Assembly: GCA_965658225.1 (NCBI GenBank)
Contig: CBFHRK010000048.1
Span: forward strand, 1 to 15,869
Length of the DNA: 15,869 nt
Direction: 5' to 3'
Source: ECT2AJA-044 sp965658225
GTDB taxonomy: Bacteria > Bacteroidota > Bacteroidia > Flavobacteriales > ECT2AJA-044
Below are positions 6,998 through 13,860 of this stretch, piece after piece. Position 1 is the stretch's first letter. Every line of letters starts with the position of its first letter. Both the position numbers and the translations under genes were made by a program. The notes under the pieces were generated by a model. That model saw only the letters and a list, made by a program, of their open reading frames with translations, was not told the DNA's origin and did no database searches.

Positions 6998-7411
6998 GTG
7001 AAAGAAACCAACGAAATACTGAAATCGTACGGACTGCGAGTAACCCCGGTTCGCAAAGAAATATTGAACGTTCTTCAGTCGAGAACAGAAGCCGTACCGC
7101 AGCCCCAGCTAGAAAAGTTGTTAAGCGATTTCGATCGAGTGACCCTGTATCGGACCCTGGCCGCTTTTGAAGAGAGCGGACTGGTACACAAGGTACTCAA
7201 TGATCAAGGTGTGGGGAATTACGCGCTCTGTGGCGATGCTTGTGGCCCGGATCATCATCACCATGCGCATGTTCATTTGGAATGCGATTCGTGCGGGAAG
7301 GTCTATTGCCTCGATGAAGTGGATGTACCCGAAATAAAAATTCCCGCGCGCCATAAGGCGCACGGGATGAAAATTTTAGTACACGGTCTTTGCGACCAAT
7401 GTGCTGATTAA
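6998..7411 (+). CDS. Fur-family metal-responsive transcriptional repressor (Fur/Zur/PerR type)
   Basis: The protein has 137 residues. The winged-helix DNA-binding domain (about 1-80) shows the family signature ILKSYGLRVTPVRKEIL and the recognition segment DRVTLYRTLAAFEESGLVHK. The metal-binding/dimerisation half has HHHH (86-89) plus H91 and H93, CDSC (96-99) and CDQC (132-135), the two CxxC pairs of the structural zinc site. Sequence alone does not tell me whether it senses iron, zinc or peroxide. The convergent neighbour encodes a histidine-rich lipoprotein with a 7-1-7 palindrome at its promoter, which hints at zinc or another divalent metal. The start is GTG, with no in-frame ATG upstream. 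The 3' part of the gene contains a strong hairpin that probably terminates the opposing gene. Gap to that gene: 7 bp. Confidence 0.93.
   Translation: MKETNEILKSYGLRVTPVRKEILNVLQSRTEAVPQPQLEKLLSDFDRVTLYRTLAAFEESGLVHKVLNDQGVGNYALCGDACGPDHHHHAHVHLECDSCGKVYCLDEVDVPEIKIPARHKAHGMKILVHGLCDQCAD
7336..7366 (-). terminator. Intrinsic terminator of the His-rich lipoprotein gene, embedded antisense in the Fur-family gene
   Basis: CCCGCGCGCC (7343-7352) and GGCGCACGGG (7357-7366) form a 10-position stem with one C-A mismatch around loop ATAA. Read on the minus strand, the hairpin is followed by AATTTTTATTTC, a proper U-tract. It lies about 50 bp past the lipoprotein stop at 7419 and inside the regulator coding region (encoding about residues 116-123). 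Read on the plus strand it is followed by ATGAAAATTTT, so partial bidirectional function is possible. Confidence 0.65.
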
Positions 7412-7418
7412 GTTCTAA

Positions 7419-8198
7419 TTAATGCATATGAAGCTCAATCTCCGTTTTGGAGATATGGCCGTCTTCATCAATGGCTGATATTTCGATGATGATATCTACG
7501 TGGTCCTCGTCTGTCCAGGAAGCATCCACGGTAATGTCTTCCCACATTCCGAGGTCGTACATCATTGCTCCGCCTACTTCTTCTTCATGTTCGTACACTT
7601 CTTCACCGTAATCGTGTTCATCGCCATGGTCATGTCCGTCGTCGTCATGATCTTCAATTACGTAGATACGAACAAGCACCTCGTCAATACCGACGGCATC
7701 GTCAACGGAGCCTTCTAAGCGGATTATGTCACCAACATCGACGTCCGATTCATCTTGTGGGTCGGTTACATTAAAAGTTGCTGCTTCTGGACTCGTAACC
7801 CAGAAATCAACTTCTTTAAACTCAGCATTGTTACCTTCAGCGTCGATACATTGCACGACGGCATGGTAAGGTCCGGCCGTAGCGTTACTCGGTACTGTAA
7901 ACGTTTCTTCAATTTCCGCATCTTTTCCTTCTAAATTTACGGTACGCGTTTCAGACCATGACACTTGAACCTTGCCGTGATCGTGGCCGTCAAAAATGTC
8001 GTGAATATCCAATTTGGCTTGACCCAAGGCTTCGTTGTCTGAAAAGTCAGCCTCAACGGTGAAATCGTCACCAACAGAAACCTCTTCATTCGTATGCACG
8101 TGTGTGATCAGTGGGGCTGTGGTGTCTTCATCGGAATCACAGGAAATAAAAAACAAAGGAGTGACAGCGAGAACTGTAAGGAGTACTTTTTTCATCAT
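7419..8198 (-). CDS. Histidine/aspartate-rich DUF4625-like lipoprotein, probable periplasmic or surface metal binder
   Basis: The protein has 259 residues from the ATG at 8198 (8195 is equally possible). The frame is open to 8252, but that start would lie upstream of the predicted transcription start, so it is rejected. An SPII signal ends in FISC (C20). Two Ig-like or DUF4625-like modules follow: the first with IHDIFDGHDHG (65-75), the second beginning near FNVTDPQDESDVDVGD. The second carries a dense His/Asp/Glu cluster at 184-204 (H184, H189, H191, H195, H204), and the protein ends in ELHMH. Such clusters typically bind Zn2+, Ni2+ or Cu2+. The promoter is overlapped by a perfect 7-1-7 palindrome and the next gene is a Fur-family repressor, so metal-regulated expression is likely. 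It could act as a zinc trap or help load a receptor; the family has no established function that I know of. Confidence 0.85.
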   Translation of the reverse strand: MMKKVLLTVLAVTPLFFISCDSDEDTTAPLITHVHTNEEVSVGDDFTVEADFSDNEALGQAKLDIHDIFDGHDHGKVQVSWSETRTVNLEGKDAEIEETFTVPSNATAGPYHAVVQCIDAEGNNAEFKEVDFWVTSPEAATFNVTDPQDESDVDVGDIIRLEGSVDDAVGIDEVLVRIYVIEDHDDDGHDHGDEHDYGEEVYEHEEEVGGAMMYDLGMWEDITVDASWTDEDHVDIIIEISAIDEDGHISKTEIELHMH

Positions 8199-8208
8199 CT
8201 CATCTTTA

Positions 8209-8223
8209 TGCAACACTGTTGCA
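8209..8223. promoter_or_regulatory. Perfect 7-1-7 palindrome, predicted Fur-family operator
   Basis: TGCAACA-C-TGTTGCA is a perfect inverted repeat with 7 bp arms and a 1 bp centre, the geometry of Fur, Zur and PerR boxes, though not the E. coli Fur sequence. It overlaps the end of the lipoprotein -7 box and covers the predicted transcription start, where a repressor would block initiation. I found no second intergenic copy in this window, including upstream of the regulator gene. Confidence 0.7.
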
Positions 8224-8252
8224 AATATAAAGTATGAATGTGAACTGTGCAA
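8222..8252 (-). promoter_or_regulatory. Promoter of the His-rich lipoprotein gene (TTG-N20-TATATTTG)
   Basis: On the minus strand, TTG (8252-8250), 20 bp, then TATATTTG (8229-8222) fits the Bacteroidota sigma-A consensus TTG-N17-23-TAnnTTTG exactly. The start of transcription should be near 8217, giving a ~20 nt leader to the ATG at 8198. It lies just beyond the 3' end of the MBOAT gene. Confidence 0.7.
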
Positions 8253-8277
8253 GTATTGGCTAAGTTGGCTTTTAACT

Positions 8278-8300
8278 GGGCCTATCGGCCCGATAGGGCC
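8278..8300 (-). terminator. GC-rich hairpin after the MBOAT gene
   Basis: CCTATCG (8281-8287) pairs with CGATAGG (8291-8297), and two more G-C pairs flank one mismatch. It begins directly after the MBOAT stop codon and precedes the lipoprotein promoter. There is no T-run after it on the minus strand, so it is a weak intrinsic terminator or an mRNA 3' stabiliser. Confidence 0.5.
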
Positions 8301-9719
8301 TTAAAACTGAAAGTAAATAAACTGCTGGCCCGAGGTCTGAACAATCATAAGTCCGAACATCATAATTCCCCACAACAGCACAAGCAAAGGCGTCGAGAGC
8401 TTTTCAATGACGCCCACCAGCGATCGCTTCCGCATGGCGAAATGACCCAAGAAAACAAAGGTCATAAGTCCCAATACAGCGACTATGTGATTGGTCAAGA
8501 GAATGACTTCCTCCCCGCCAAGGAATCCCATCGAACCCAGAAGGCGCCAAGCCGTTTCAAAATCTTCGGCCCGAAAAAAGACCCAAGTTACGTTCACGCA
8601 GGTCCACGTCAATAAGGCGAGTAATAGAGCGGTAACACCGGTCGGATTCTTAAAATACAGTCCGTTCTGCTTGAAAAGCCGTTCAATGATCAAGTACGTG
8701 CCGTGCAAAGCGCCCCAAGCGACGAAGGTCCATGAGGCGCCGTGCCACAAACCTCCAAGGAGCATGGTCATCATTAAATTCACATAGGTACGCCCGGCAC
8801 TTTTCCGATTTCCACCCAAGGGTATGTACAGGTAATCGCGCAGCCACGTGGATAGCGATATATGCCAGCGCTGCCACAGCTCCGAAAAGCCAATGCTGCC
8901 ATAGGGGTAGCGGAAGTTATCGGGCAGGGCGATTCCAAGCATCAGAGCAATACCAATGGCGCAGAGCGAGTAGCCGGCGAAGTCAAAGAATATTTGTCCC
9001 GAGAAAGCCAGCGCCCCCGTCCAGGCATCGAGGGCCGCCAATGCATCGCCCGAACCAAAAACAGAATCGGACACCGGCCCCAGAATGGAATCGGCAAAAA
9101 CCGTCTTTTCAAAGAGTCCGATCGTGAGCAGGAGAAGTCCCAATAAAAACTGATGCGTATTGGCTTTTTTCGGCTCGTAGAATTGCGGCACCAACTCATC
9201 CGATCGTACGATAGGTCCGGCCACTAATTGCGGAAAAAACGTCACGTACAAAGCGAAATCGAGGAAAGTCTTGGCCGGCTTGATTCGCTTTTTATACAAA
9301 TCGAGCGTGTACGATAGCGTTTGAAATGTATAAAAGGATATGCCCATTGGCAGCAGAATGTCCCACTCGGGGGCTTCGTAACTGAGCCCTGCCCATCCGA
9401 GCATTGTTTGGAAATTCTCCATGAAAAACGCCCCGTATTTAAAGAAGGCCAAGAATCCTAAATTAACGAGTAAGCTCAGAATCAACCACGCCTTGCGGCG
9501 CGATGGATTATCGGTCTTCATCAACTGATTCCCGGCGGTCCAATCGACCACCGTCGAAATCCAAAGCAATAATATGAGCGGTGGGTTCCACAATCCGTAG
9601 AATACATAACTGGCCAACAAAAGCATCCCTTTCTTTTGTTTCCAGTTGAGCGGCGACAGGTAGTACAAGAGCAGTACTACGGCCAGAAAAACAAAAAATC
9701 CGAGGGTATTAAACAGCAT
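8301..9719 (-). CDS. MBOAT-family membrane O-acyltransferase (AlgI/DltB-like)
   Basis: This integral membrane protein has 472 residues and about ten or more hydrophobic segments. Family motifs are QLVAGPIVRSDELVPQF (164-180), FRYPYGSIGFSELWQRWHIS (269-288, with H286), TWLRDYLYIPLGGNR (291-305), and LLGGLWHGASW with the invariant catalytic His at 326. AlgI-type enzymes pass acyl groups, usually acetyl, across the cytoplasmic membrane to a periplasmic partner that modifies an exported polysaccharide. The gene directly upstream (1 bp gap) encodes an SGNH/AlgJ-like membrane-anchored protein, the expected partner. The acceptor glycan is not identifiable here, as no glycan synthesis genes are in the window. 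Last gene of a three-gene operon. Confidence 0.93.
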   Translation of the reverse strand: MLFNTLGFFVFLAVVLLLYYLSPLNWKQKKGMLLLASYVFYGLWNPPLILLLWISTVVDWTAGNQLMKTDNPSRRKAWLILSLLVNLGFLAFFKYGAFFMENFQTMLGWAGLSYEAPEWDILLPMGISFYTFQTLSYTLDLYKKRIKPAKTFLDFALYVTFFPQLVAGPIVRSDELVPQFYEPKKANTHQFLLGLLLLTIGLFEKTVFADSILGPVSDSVFGSGDALAALDAWTGALAFSGQIFFDFAGYSLCAIGIALMLGIALPDNFRYPYGSIGFSELWQRWHISLSTWLRDYLYIPLGGNRKSAGRTYVNLMMTMLLGGLWHGASWTFVAWGALHGTYLIIERLFKQNGLYFKNPTGVTALLLALLTWTCVNVTWVFFRAEDFETAWRLLGSMGFLGGEEVILLTNHIVAVLGLMTFVFLGHFAMRKRSLVGVIEKLSTPLLVLLWGIMMFGLMIVQTSGQQFIYFQF

Positions 9720-9720
9720 A

Positions 9721-10728
9721 CTAGAGGAGTTCGTCGTTTTTCAACTTTTCAATAATGAGGCGGGTATATAGGTCGCTTTCCTTTCGGTTGAGGTGCGACC
9801 ATTCGGGCGGATTCATAACCGCGGAGACTTCGTGGTCGGCATAGTGATATCCGGGGCAGTCGCATTCTTCGATGAGTCGGTCCCAGTATTCGGCGCGCGG
9901 ATAAAGTTTTGATTCGGTATCTACATAATAGCCGGTAATGGGCGGACGAATAAAGGCGATGCGCCCTCCACGGGCTTTGAATTTTTCGACCAGTCCTATA
10001 TAATGAGCGAATATGGTATCGACTTGTTCGACGTATCGGTTCTTTGGATCGGGGTTGAACCAGATATCCTTCTGCCTGCGCTGAAGGGTAGTGTCTGTTT
10101 CGAAAAAGGAGGTCATCCGAATATTTCGGTCTCGACTCATCGCCACCATGGGCGGCCATACGGGAGGTGAGTCAATGGAATCTCGGTTGGGTAAAAGCGG
10201 ACGTTCCAGCATGGCTTCAAGGGTAAGACCTTCTTCAAGGTAAGCGAAATGCGGATCGATATAATAATAGAGCCACTGATTGAACTGCTCGGCATAGGTG
10301 CGCTCGTGGTACTGATCGACAAAGGCCTTTCCACGGTTAGCGCCCCAACTATCGGCGGTCGTAAAAAACAGTCCGGGTGATACACCGATGACCAATAGTC
10401 CGGCGAATTCGGTGTTGTTCACAATTTCGGTAACCGGATGAAAAGGGGAGCTTCCAGGGTAAGCGAGCTGAAGGGGTCTTCTACCCGTTAGGGTATCCCA
10501 CAGGTGAATGTTGAGGTCGAAATGGGCTCGGGACGACCCGAGAATGAGAACATCTTCCGAACTGAGGTCCTCTGCTTTGGAGCGCTCATCGGCCCAATGG
10601 TCGAGGCTTTCAAGATCGTAACTAGGCGGATAATGCTCCACTACGCGCCAGTAGTATTCGTAGGGCGCCAATAGCCCCAATGCCAGAAGCAAGCCCAAGA
10701 AGAAATGGATCGGTCTTAAGTGACTCAT
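9721..10728 (-). CDS. Membrane-anchored SGNH/AlgJ-like acyltransferase partner of the MBOAT protein
   Basis: The protein has 335 residues. An N-terminal hydrophobic segment (about 7-27) anchors a periplasmic domain. LILGSSRAHFDLN (61-73) resembles SGNH block I with the candidate nucleophile at S66. Near the C-terminus, PEWSHLNRKESD places H312 as catalytic His with Glu309 where SGNH enzymes usually have Asp. Conservation elsewhere is low, so the fold assignment rests on these blocks and on the neighbouring MBOAT gene. The pair probably performs O-acylation of a periplasmic or exported glycan. The start codon overlaps the stop of the universal stress protein gene by 4 bp (ATGA), and the end is 1 bp from the MBOAT start, giving tight translational coupling. 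Confidence 0.78.
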   Translation of the reverse strand: MSHLRPIHFFLGLLLALGLLAPYEYYWRVVEHYPPSYDLESLDHWADERSKAEDLSSEDVLILGSSRAHFDLNIHLWDTLTGRRPLQLAYPGSSPFHPVTEIVNNTEFAGLLVIGVSPGLFFTTADSWGANRGKAFVDQYHERTYAEQFNQWLYYYIDPHFAYLEEGLTLEAMLERPLLPNRDSIDSPPVWPPMVAMSRDRNIRMTSFFETDTTLQRRQKDIWFNPDPKNRYVEQVDTIFAHYIGLVEKFKARGGRIAFIRPPITGYYVDTESKLYPRAEYWDRLIEECDCPGYHYADHEVSAVMNPPEWSHLNRKESDLYTRLIIEKLKNDELL

Positions 10729-11171
10729 GGTTCAATCGGGATAATCAATACGGGAATGCGTATTTGCTTCACCACGTCGAGGGCGGTATTGCCGACAAAA
10801 AATTCGTGTAGGAATCCGTGTTCATGGGCCCCCATAATGAGTAGGTCAATGGAACGCTTTTCTATTTCGTTCTTCAGGGTTTCTAGGGTAGGTCCGGCCA
10901 CAAGTATGCCCGTTGCCTCGATGTTTTGCTCTTGGAGCGCGTGTGCATAGTGATGCAGTTGTTCGCGCTCTTTGTGCAGTTCCTCGGCACGGGCATCACG
11001 TACGGTTTCGGGTCCTACTGAATAGCCGACAAAATCAGGGTCGGGTGCCGCCACATGGATTAGGCAAACGGAGGCATTAGCAGCCAGCGCTTGTTCGGCG
11101 GCAACTTTAAGAAGTTCGCTGTCACCGGCTTCAAAAGCTACGGCAACGAGTATGTGCTGGGTTGGGGGCAC
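10725..11171 (-). CDS. Universal stress protein (UspA family), single domain
   Basis: The cytoplasmic protein has 148 residues. Typical features are the first strand HILVAVAF, a helix-rich middle, and the C-terminal segment LLIMGAHEHGFLHEFFVGNTALDVVKQIRIPVLIIP. The nucleotide-binding signature G-x2-G-x9-G-S/T is altered: the second Gly is Glu117 and the final S/T is Asn128, so ATP binding may be weak or absent. Start is GTG at 11171 with no better ATG. It is the first gene of an operon with the SGNH-like and MBOAT genes, overlapping the next by 4 bp. Why a stress protein is tied to glycan acylation is unknown; a regulatory role is a guess. Confidence 0.9.
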   Translation of the reverse strand: MPPTQHILVAVAFEAGDSELLKVAAEQALAANASVCLIHVAAPDPDFVGYSVGPETVRDARAEELHKEREQLHHYAHALQEQNIEATGILVAGPTLETLKNEIEKRSIDLLIMGAHEHGFLHEFFVGNTALDVVKQIRIPVLIIPIEP

Positions 11172-11249
11172 AATAGGTTTGGGTTAGTTTGGAGGAAGGT
11201 AGAAAAAAGAAAGGAATTCGATATGATAAAGGCGGGGCTTCGTTCGGGC

Positions 11250-11277
11250 AAAAAAAACGCCCCGAAAACGGGGCGTT
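11250..11277 (-). terminator. Strong rho-independent terminator of the barrel protein-lipoprotein operon
   Basis: AACGCCCCG (11256-11264) pairs perfectly with CGGGGCGTT (11269-11277) around AAAA. On the minus strand it is followed by eight T residues (plus-strand A run 11250-11257). It lies 23 bp after the stop of the 553-residue lipoprotein gene and separates that operon from the universal stress protein operon. Confidence 0.93.
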
Positions 11278-11300
11278 AAAATCAAAAAAGTTTCTGCTAT

Positions 11301-12962
11301 CTATTGTCCGGGTAGTAACTTTTTTAGCTGCGCACATTGGCTATCTATCAATCCAATTGAAAGAAGTACATTGTTTTGGAGGGTAACCGGTAAGAAAAAA
11401 TATGTGTTTCCGGGGTCAGAGGGATGAAATCCGAATAGTGTGTACTGCTTGTTCTCTTCGACTCCCGGTAAAGTTAATTCGCTTGTACCGTTTTTAGTAA
11501 TAGAACCGGAGTACACTATTTGCTCGCCATCTTTTAACTGAAATTGAAATCCAATAGGAGGGTAGTATTTCCCGGCCCGATCGCTATTGCAGTAAATTTC
11601 AAAAGGAATGGTAATTGAAGGAGATTCATACGTTGGCGAACCATAAACGAAGGTGGGAATTTCGTCACCCCAAAAAACAGCCCCTGTTTTTCCGGAAGAA
11701 ATTAATTCAAAATCGGTTAAAGCGTCACCCGTTACTGTTTCGACTTCAATTGAGTAACCTGAATAAAACAAGGCAAAGTAACCCTGATAGGCCTTTCCCG
11801 GATTAAGTGGGGGTGTAACATATTTATCAGGAATAGTTCGAATTGCCGCTGAATATTTTGGATTTAACAAATCAAATCGTCCGGTCGGCGAAATAATATC
11901 ATATTTCGAGAAACCCACGGGATTACCGTTTTTATCGATTAATATCAACTCAACCATTCCTTCAGGCCCTTCCCGTGTTGAGGCGGCTTTCAAGCTTAGG
12001 TGATCCGAAGTACCCGACACTTGATTCATTCCATTAACTGTCTCTAACACACTTGGATCAAGTTTTTCCCAGCGAGAGGAATACGATTCAGCTGAGAAAA
12101 TATCCAAGGAATCTCCCGGTTGGAGAACTTGACCCGAGCTGGGATCAGTAATTTCATCAGGTAGCTCCATTGTAAACGAGACTTGCCCATTTTGAAAGGA
12201 CTTTACTCTTTGTCCATTGATTTCCATTTGGATGTCTAAAACGGGAAATCCGATTCGCGGGAGAATAGAGATATCTTCATCTTCTTCGAAGGCTATAATT
12301 GGCCACATAGCCTGAGTACTTTCGGCTAAGGCATCGAACAAAATAACCTCTATCTCTAAAGAGCTTCCGGTTAATTGCATTCCGTTTGAATCAAAAAAAA
12401 GTGTCCCTTGTGGCAAGCTAATAGACGCCCCCCTTGGGCTACCTGTTGGTGGCGTAATATCGAGCAACACAGGGCTAGATAGTTCGCCGGTTGAATTTAT
12501 ACTAGCACTTAGGTTGGCTTTCGATGTCCCTTCAGGTAGGTCTGTTCTTGAGAAAATGAATAAACTTTGCTCAAGAAATTTCATACCGGGTGAAAAGGAA
12601 GCTATAAAACTTCTCGGTTCATACCCTGTTTTACTAATGCTGATAATAAATTCGACCGGATTATCTTCGGTCGGTTCAATTTCAGGCCCAAGAATCAAGG
12701 AAAGTGCACCATTGGTTATATCAAAACTCTTAGTGCCGTCATAGTTATAAATGTATTGACTGCCACTCCCTTCAATTGATACAGAGGCCCCTTGTAAAAG
12801 TTGCTCAGTATCGGCTACGTCATAAAGAGTGAAAGTTGCAAAGTATTCGTAGTAGGCTGGGCTGATGTGCACCCCAAAATCTTCCAAAGGATCGCCACAA
12901 GAGTTGGCCAACCAAATAACACCAGCGAGTAAAAAATAGCGTATTGTTTTCATGATGCTCAT
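11301..12962 (-). CDS. Large lipoprotein of unknown function
   Basis: The protein has 553 residues. The signal peptide ends in the lipobox ANSC (about C22), so it is a lipoprotein. I do not recognise the family. The mature part is beta-rich: an early segment ATFTLYDVADTEQLLQGASV followed by GYEPRSF resembles carboxypeptidase-regulatory/Ig-like folds, and the pattern PRGASISLPQGTLFFDSNG near residues 177-195 followed by SYSSRWEKLDP resembles domains of Bacteroidota surface lipoproteins with an internal GAIN/ZU5-like arrangement (tentative). No catalytic motif is evident. It overlaps the preceding barrel-protein gene by 4 bp (ATGA), so the two are probably translated together and may act together at the outer membrane. 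An alternative start is Met4 (12953). A strong terminator follows. Confidence 0.85.
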   Translation of the reverse strand: MSIMKTIRYFLLAGVIWLANSCGDPLEDFGVHISPAYYEYFATFTLYDVADTEQLLQGASVSIEGSGSQYIYNYDGTKSFDITNGALSLILGPEIEPTEDNPVEFIISISKTGYEPRSFIASFSPGMKFLEQSLFIFSRTDLPEGTSKANLSASINSTGELSSPVLLDITPPTGSPRGASISLPQGTLFFDSNGMQLTGSSLEIEVILFDALAESTQAMWPIIAFEEDEDISILPRIGFPVLDIQMEINGQRVKSFQNGQVSFTMELPDEITDPSSGQVLQPGDSLDIFSAESYSSRWEKLDPSVLETVNGMNQVSGTSDHLSLKAASTREGPEGMVELILIDKNGNPVGFSKYDIISPTGRFDLLNPKYSAAIRTIPDKYVTPPLNPGKAYQGYFALFYSGYSIEVETVTGDALTDFELISSGKTGAVFWGDEIPTFVYGSPTYESPSITIPFEIYCNSDRAGKYYPPIGFQFQLKDGEQIVYSGSITKNGTSELTLPGVEENKQYTLFGFHPSDPGNTYFFLPVTLQNNVLLSIGLIDSQCAQLKKLLPGQ

Positions 12963-13681
12963 AACTTAATTCTTAATCCTACATTCAAAAAGGGCAACCA
13001 CTGGTAGGGCGCAAACCCTTCGTTCAAGGTTTCTTCTTCTAATTCGGTATTCTGAAGCCAATTAGTAGCTTCAATAGTAATGTCTGGTGAGCCCATGTAA
13101 TAGGTTCCCAATTCTACGTACAGCCCTACTTTTTTCTTTGGTACCGTATGCCCCCAGCCAATTCCGGCGGAGGGTATAATTTTGTTTGTTTCTCCAGTGA
13201 AAAACATTTCTCCCACTTCTTCGTCAGAAACAGTTCCTATATCGCCAATATCAATGGTGCCTTCGTACGACCACGTTGCACGCACATCTTGATAAAACGC
13301 ATAGCCCAAAGCGGCAAATACTTTAAACGATTTACCCGCCCAAGGGTAATATTCAGCTCCAATATCTACCAATAAGTATTCAGGTGTTATTTCGATTCCA
13401 TAATCCTCACCCTGAAAGTTTTGACTGAACTCAATTGGCGTCCAATACAATCCACCCACGGCGGCACGGATGCTCCAGCGCTCATTCAAGGCATAACCAT
13501 ATTCCAGGCCAATGCCTTTTATACCGAGATAGAGTCCAACAGCATGTTTGTCGTATTCATACATATCGGCCGATTCGTCGTTCACCGGCGGAGGGGGAGG
13601 GGGAGGTGCCACAGAATCGTTCTGCGCCTGACTCAAAAATCCGATGCCCAAGCAAAGCACCAATGCAATTAGATTTTTCAT
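12959..13681 (-). CDS. Outer-membrane beta-barrel protein with polyproline N-terminal linker
   Basis: The protein has 240 residues. The signal peptide (about 1-19, ending SQAQ) is followed by a short linker with seven consecutive prolines (26-32). Amphipathic beta strands alternate after that: HAVGLYLGIKGIGLEYGYAL, WSIRAAVGGLYW, LLVDIGAEYYPW, FKVFAALGYAFYQDV, KVGLYVELGTYYMG, FLNVGLRIKL. This is typical of small OmpA/OmpW-like barrels (8 strands or so), although the C-terminal residue is Leu rather than an aromatic. No specific function can be read. It is the first gene of a two-gene operon with the large lipoprotein (4 bp overlap). Confidence 0.85.
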   Translation of the reverse strand: MKNLIALVLCLGIGFLSQAQNDSVAPPPPPPPVNDESADMYEYDKHAVGLYLGIKGIGLEYGYALNERWSIRAAVGGLYWTPIEFSQNFQGEDYGIEITPEYLLVDIGAEYYPWAGKSFKVFAALGYAFYQDVRATWSYEGTIDIGDIGTVSDEEVGEMFFTGETNKIIPSAGIGWGHTVPKKKVGLYVELGTYYMGSPDITIEATNWLQNTELEEETLNEGFAPYQWLPFLNVGLRIKL

Positions 13682-13702
13682 AGGAATTTTATCTAGAATG
13701 AA

Positions 13703-13710
13703 TAAATATA
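13703..13710 (-). promoter_or_regulatory. Candidate -7 box TATATTTA for the barrel protein-lipoprotein operon
   Basis: The minus-strand octamer TATATTTA matches TAnnTTTG except for the last base. It would start transcription near 13698, about 17 nt before the ATG at 13681. No TTG is found at the expected -33 distance, so support is modest. Confidence 0.35.
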
Positions 13711-13848
13711 GTATAAAGAGATGATATGCCTCGAGTCACTCACAACAAAAATCAGGTCATTCACAACATTTTTGAGCGAAATAGCGCCTTTGACTACCGA
13801 GAAAGGATTTTATTCGTCGAATTAAGACCCAAGGTCTTCTTCGCGTTG

Positions 13849-13856
13849 TATCTTTA
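13849..13856 (+). promoter_or_regulatory. Candidate -7 box TATCTTTA for the EEP-family gene
   Basis: The octamer matches TAnnTTTG except for the last base and ends four bases before the ATG at 13861. This is the same spacing seen at the Fur-family gene, predicting a leaderless or near-leaderless transcript. It also argues that the frame upstream of 13861 (open from 13726) is not translated. No clear -33 TTG. Confidence 0.4.
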
Positions 13857-13860
13857 CCTC

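Noticed and set aside
8199..8252. Upstream start of the His-rich lipoprotein at 8252
   Set aside because: It would precede the predicted transcription start and place 18 polar residues before the lipoprotein signal peptide.
13726..13860. N-terminal extension of the EEP gene from an upstream ATG at 13726
   Set aside because: The added 45 residues would bury the signal peptide inside the protein, and a -7 box at 13849-13856 lies within this segment.
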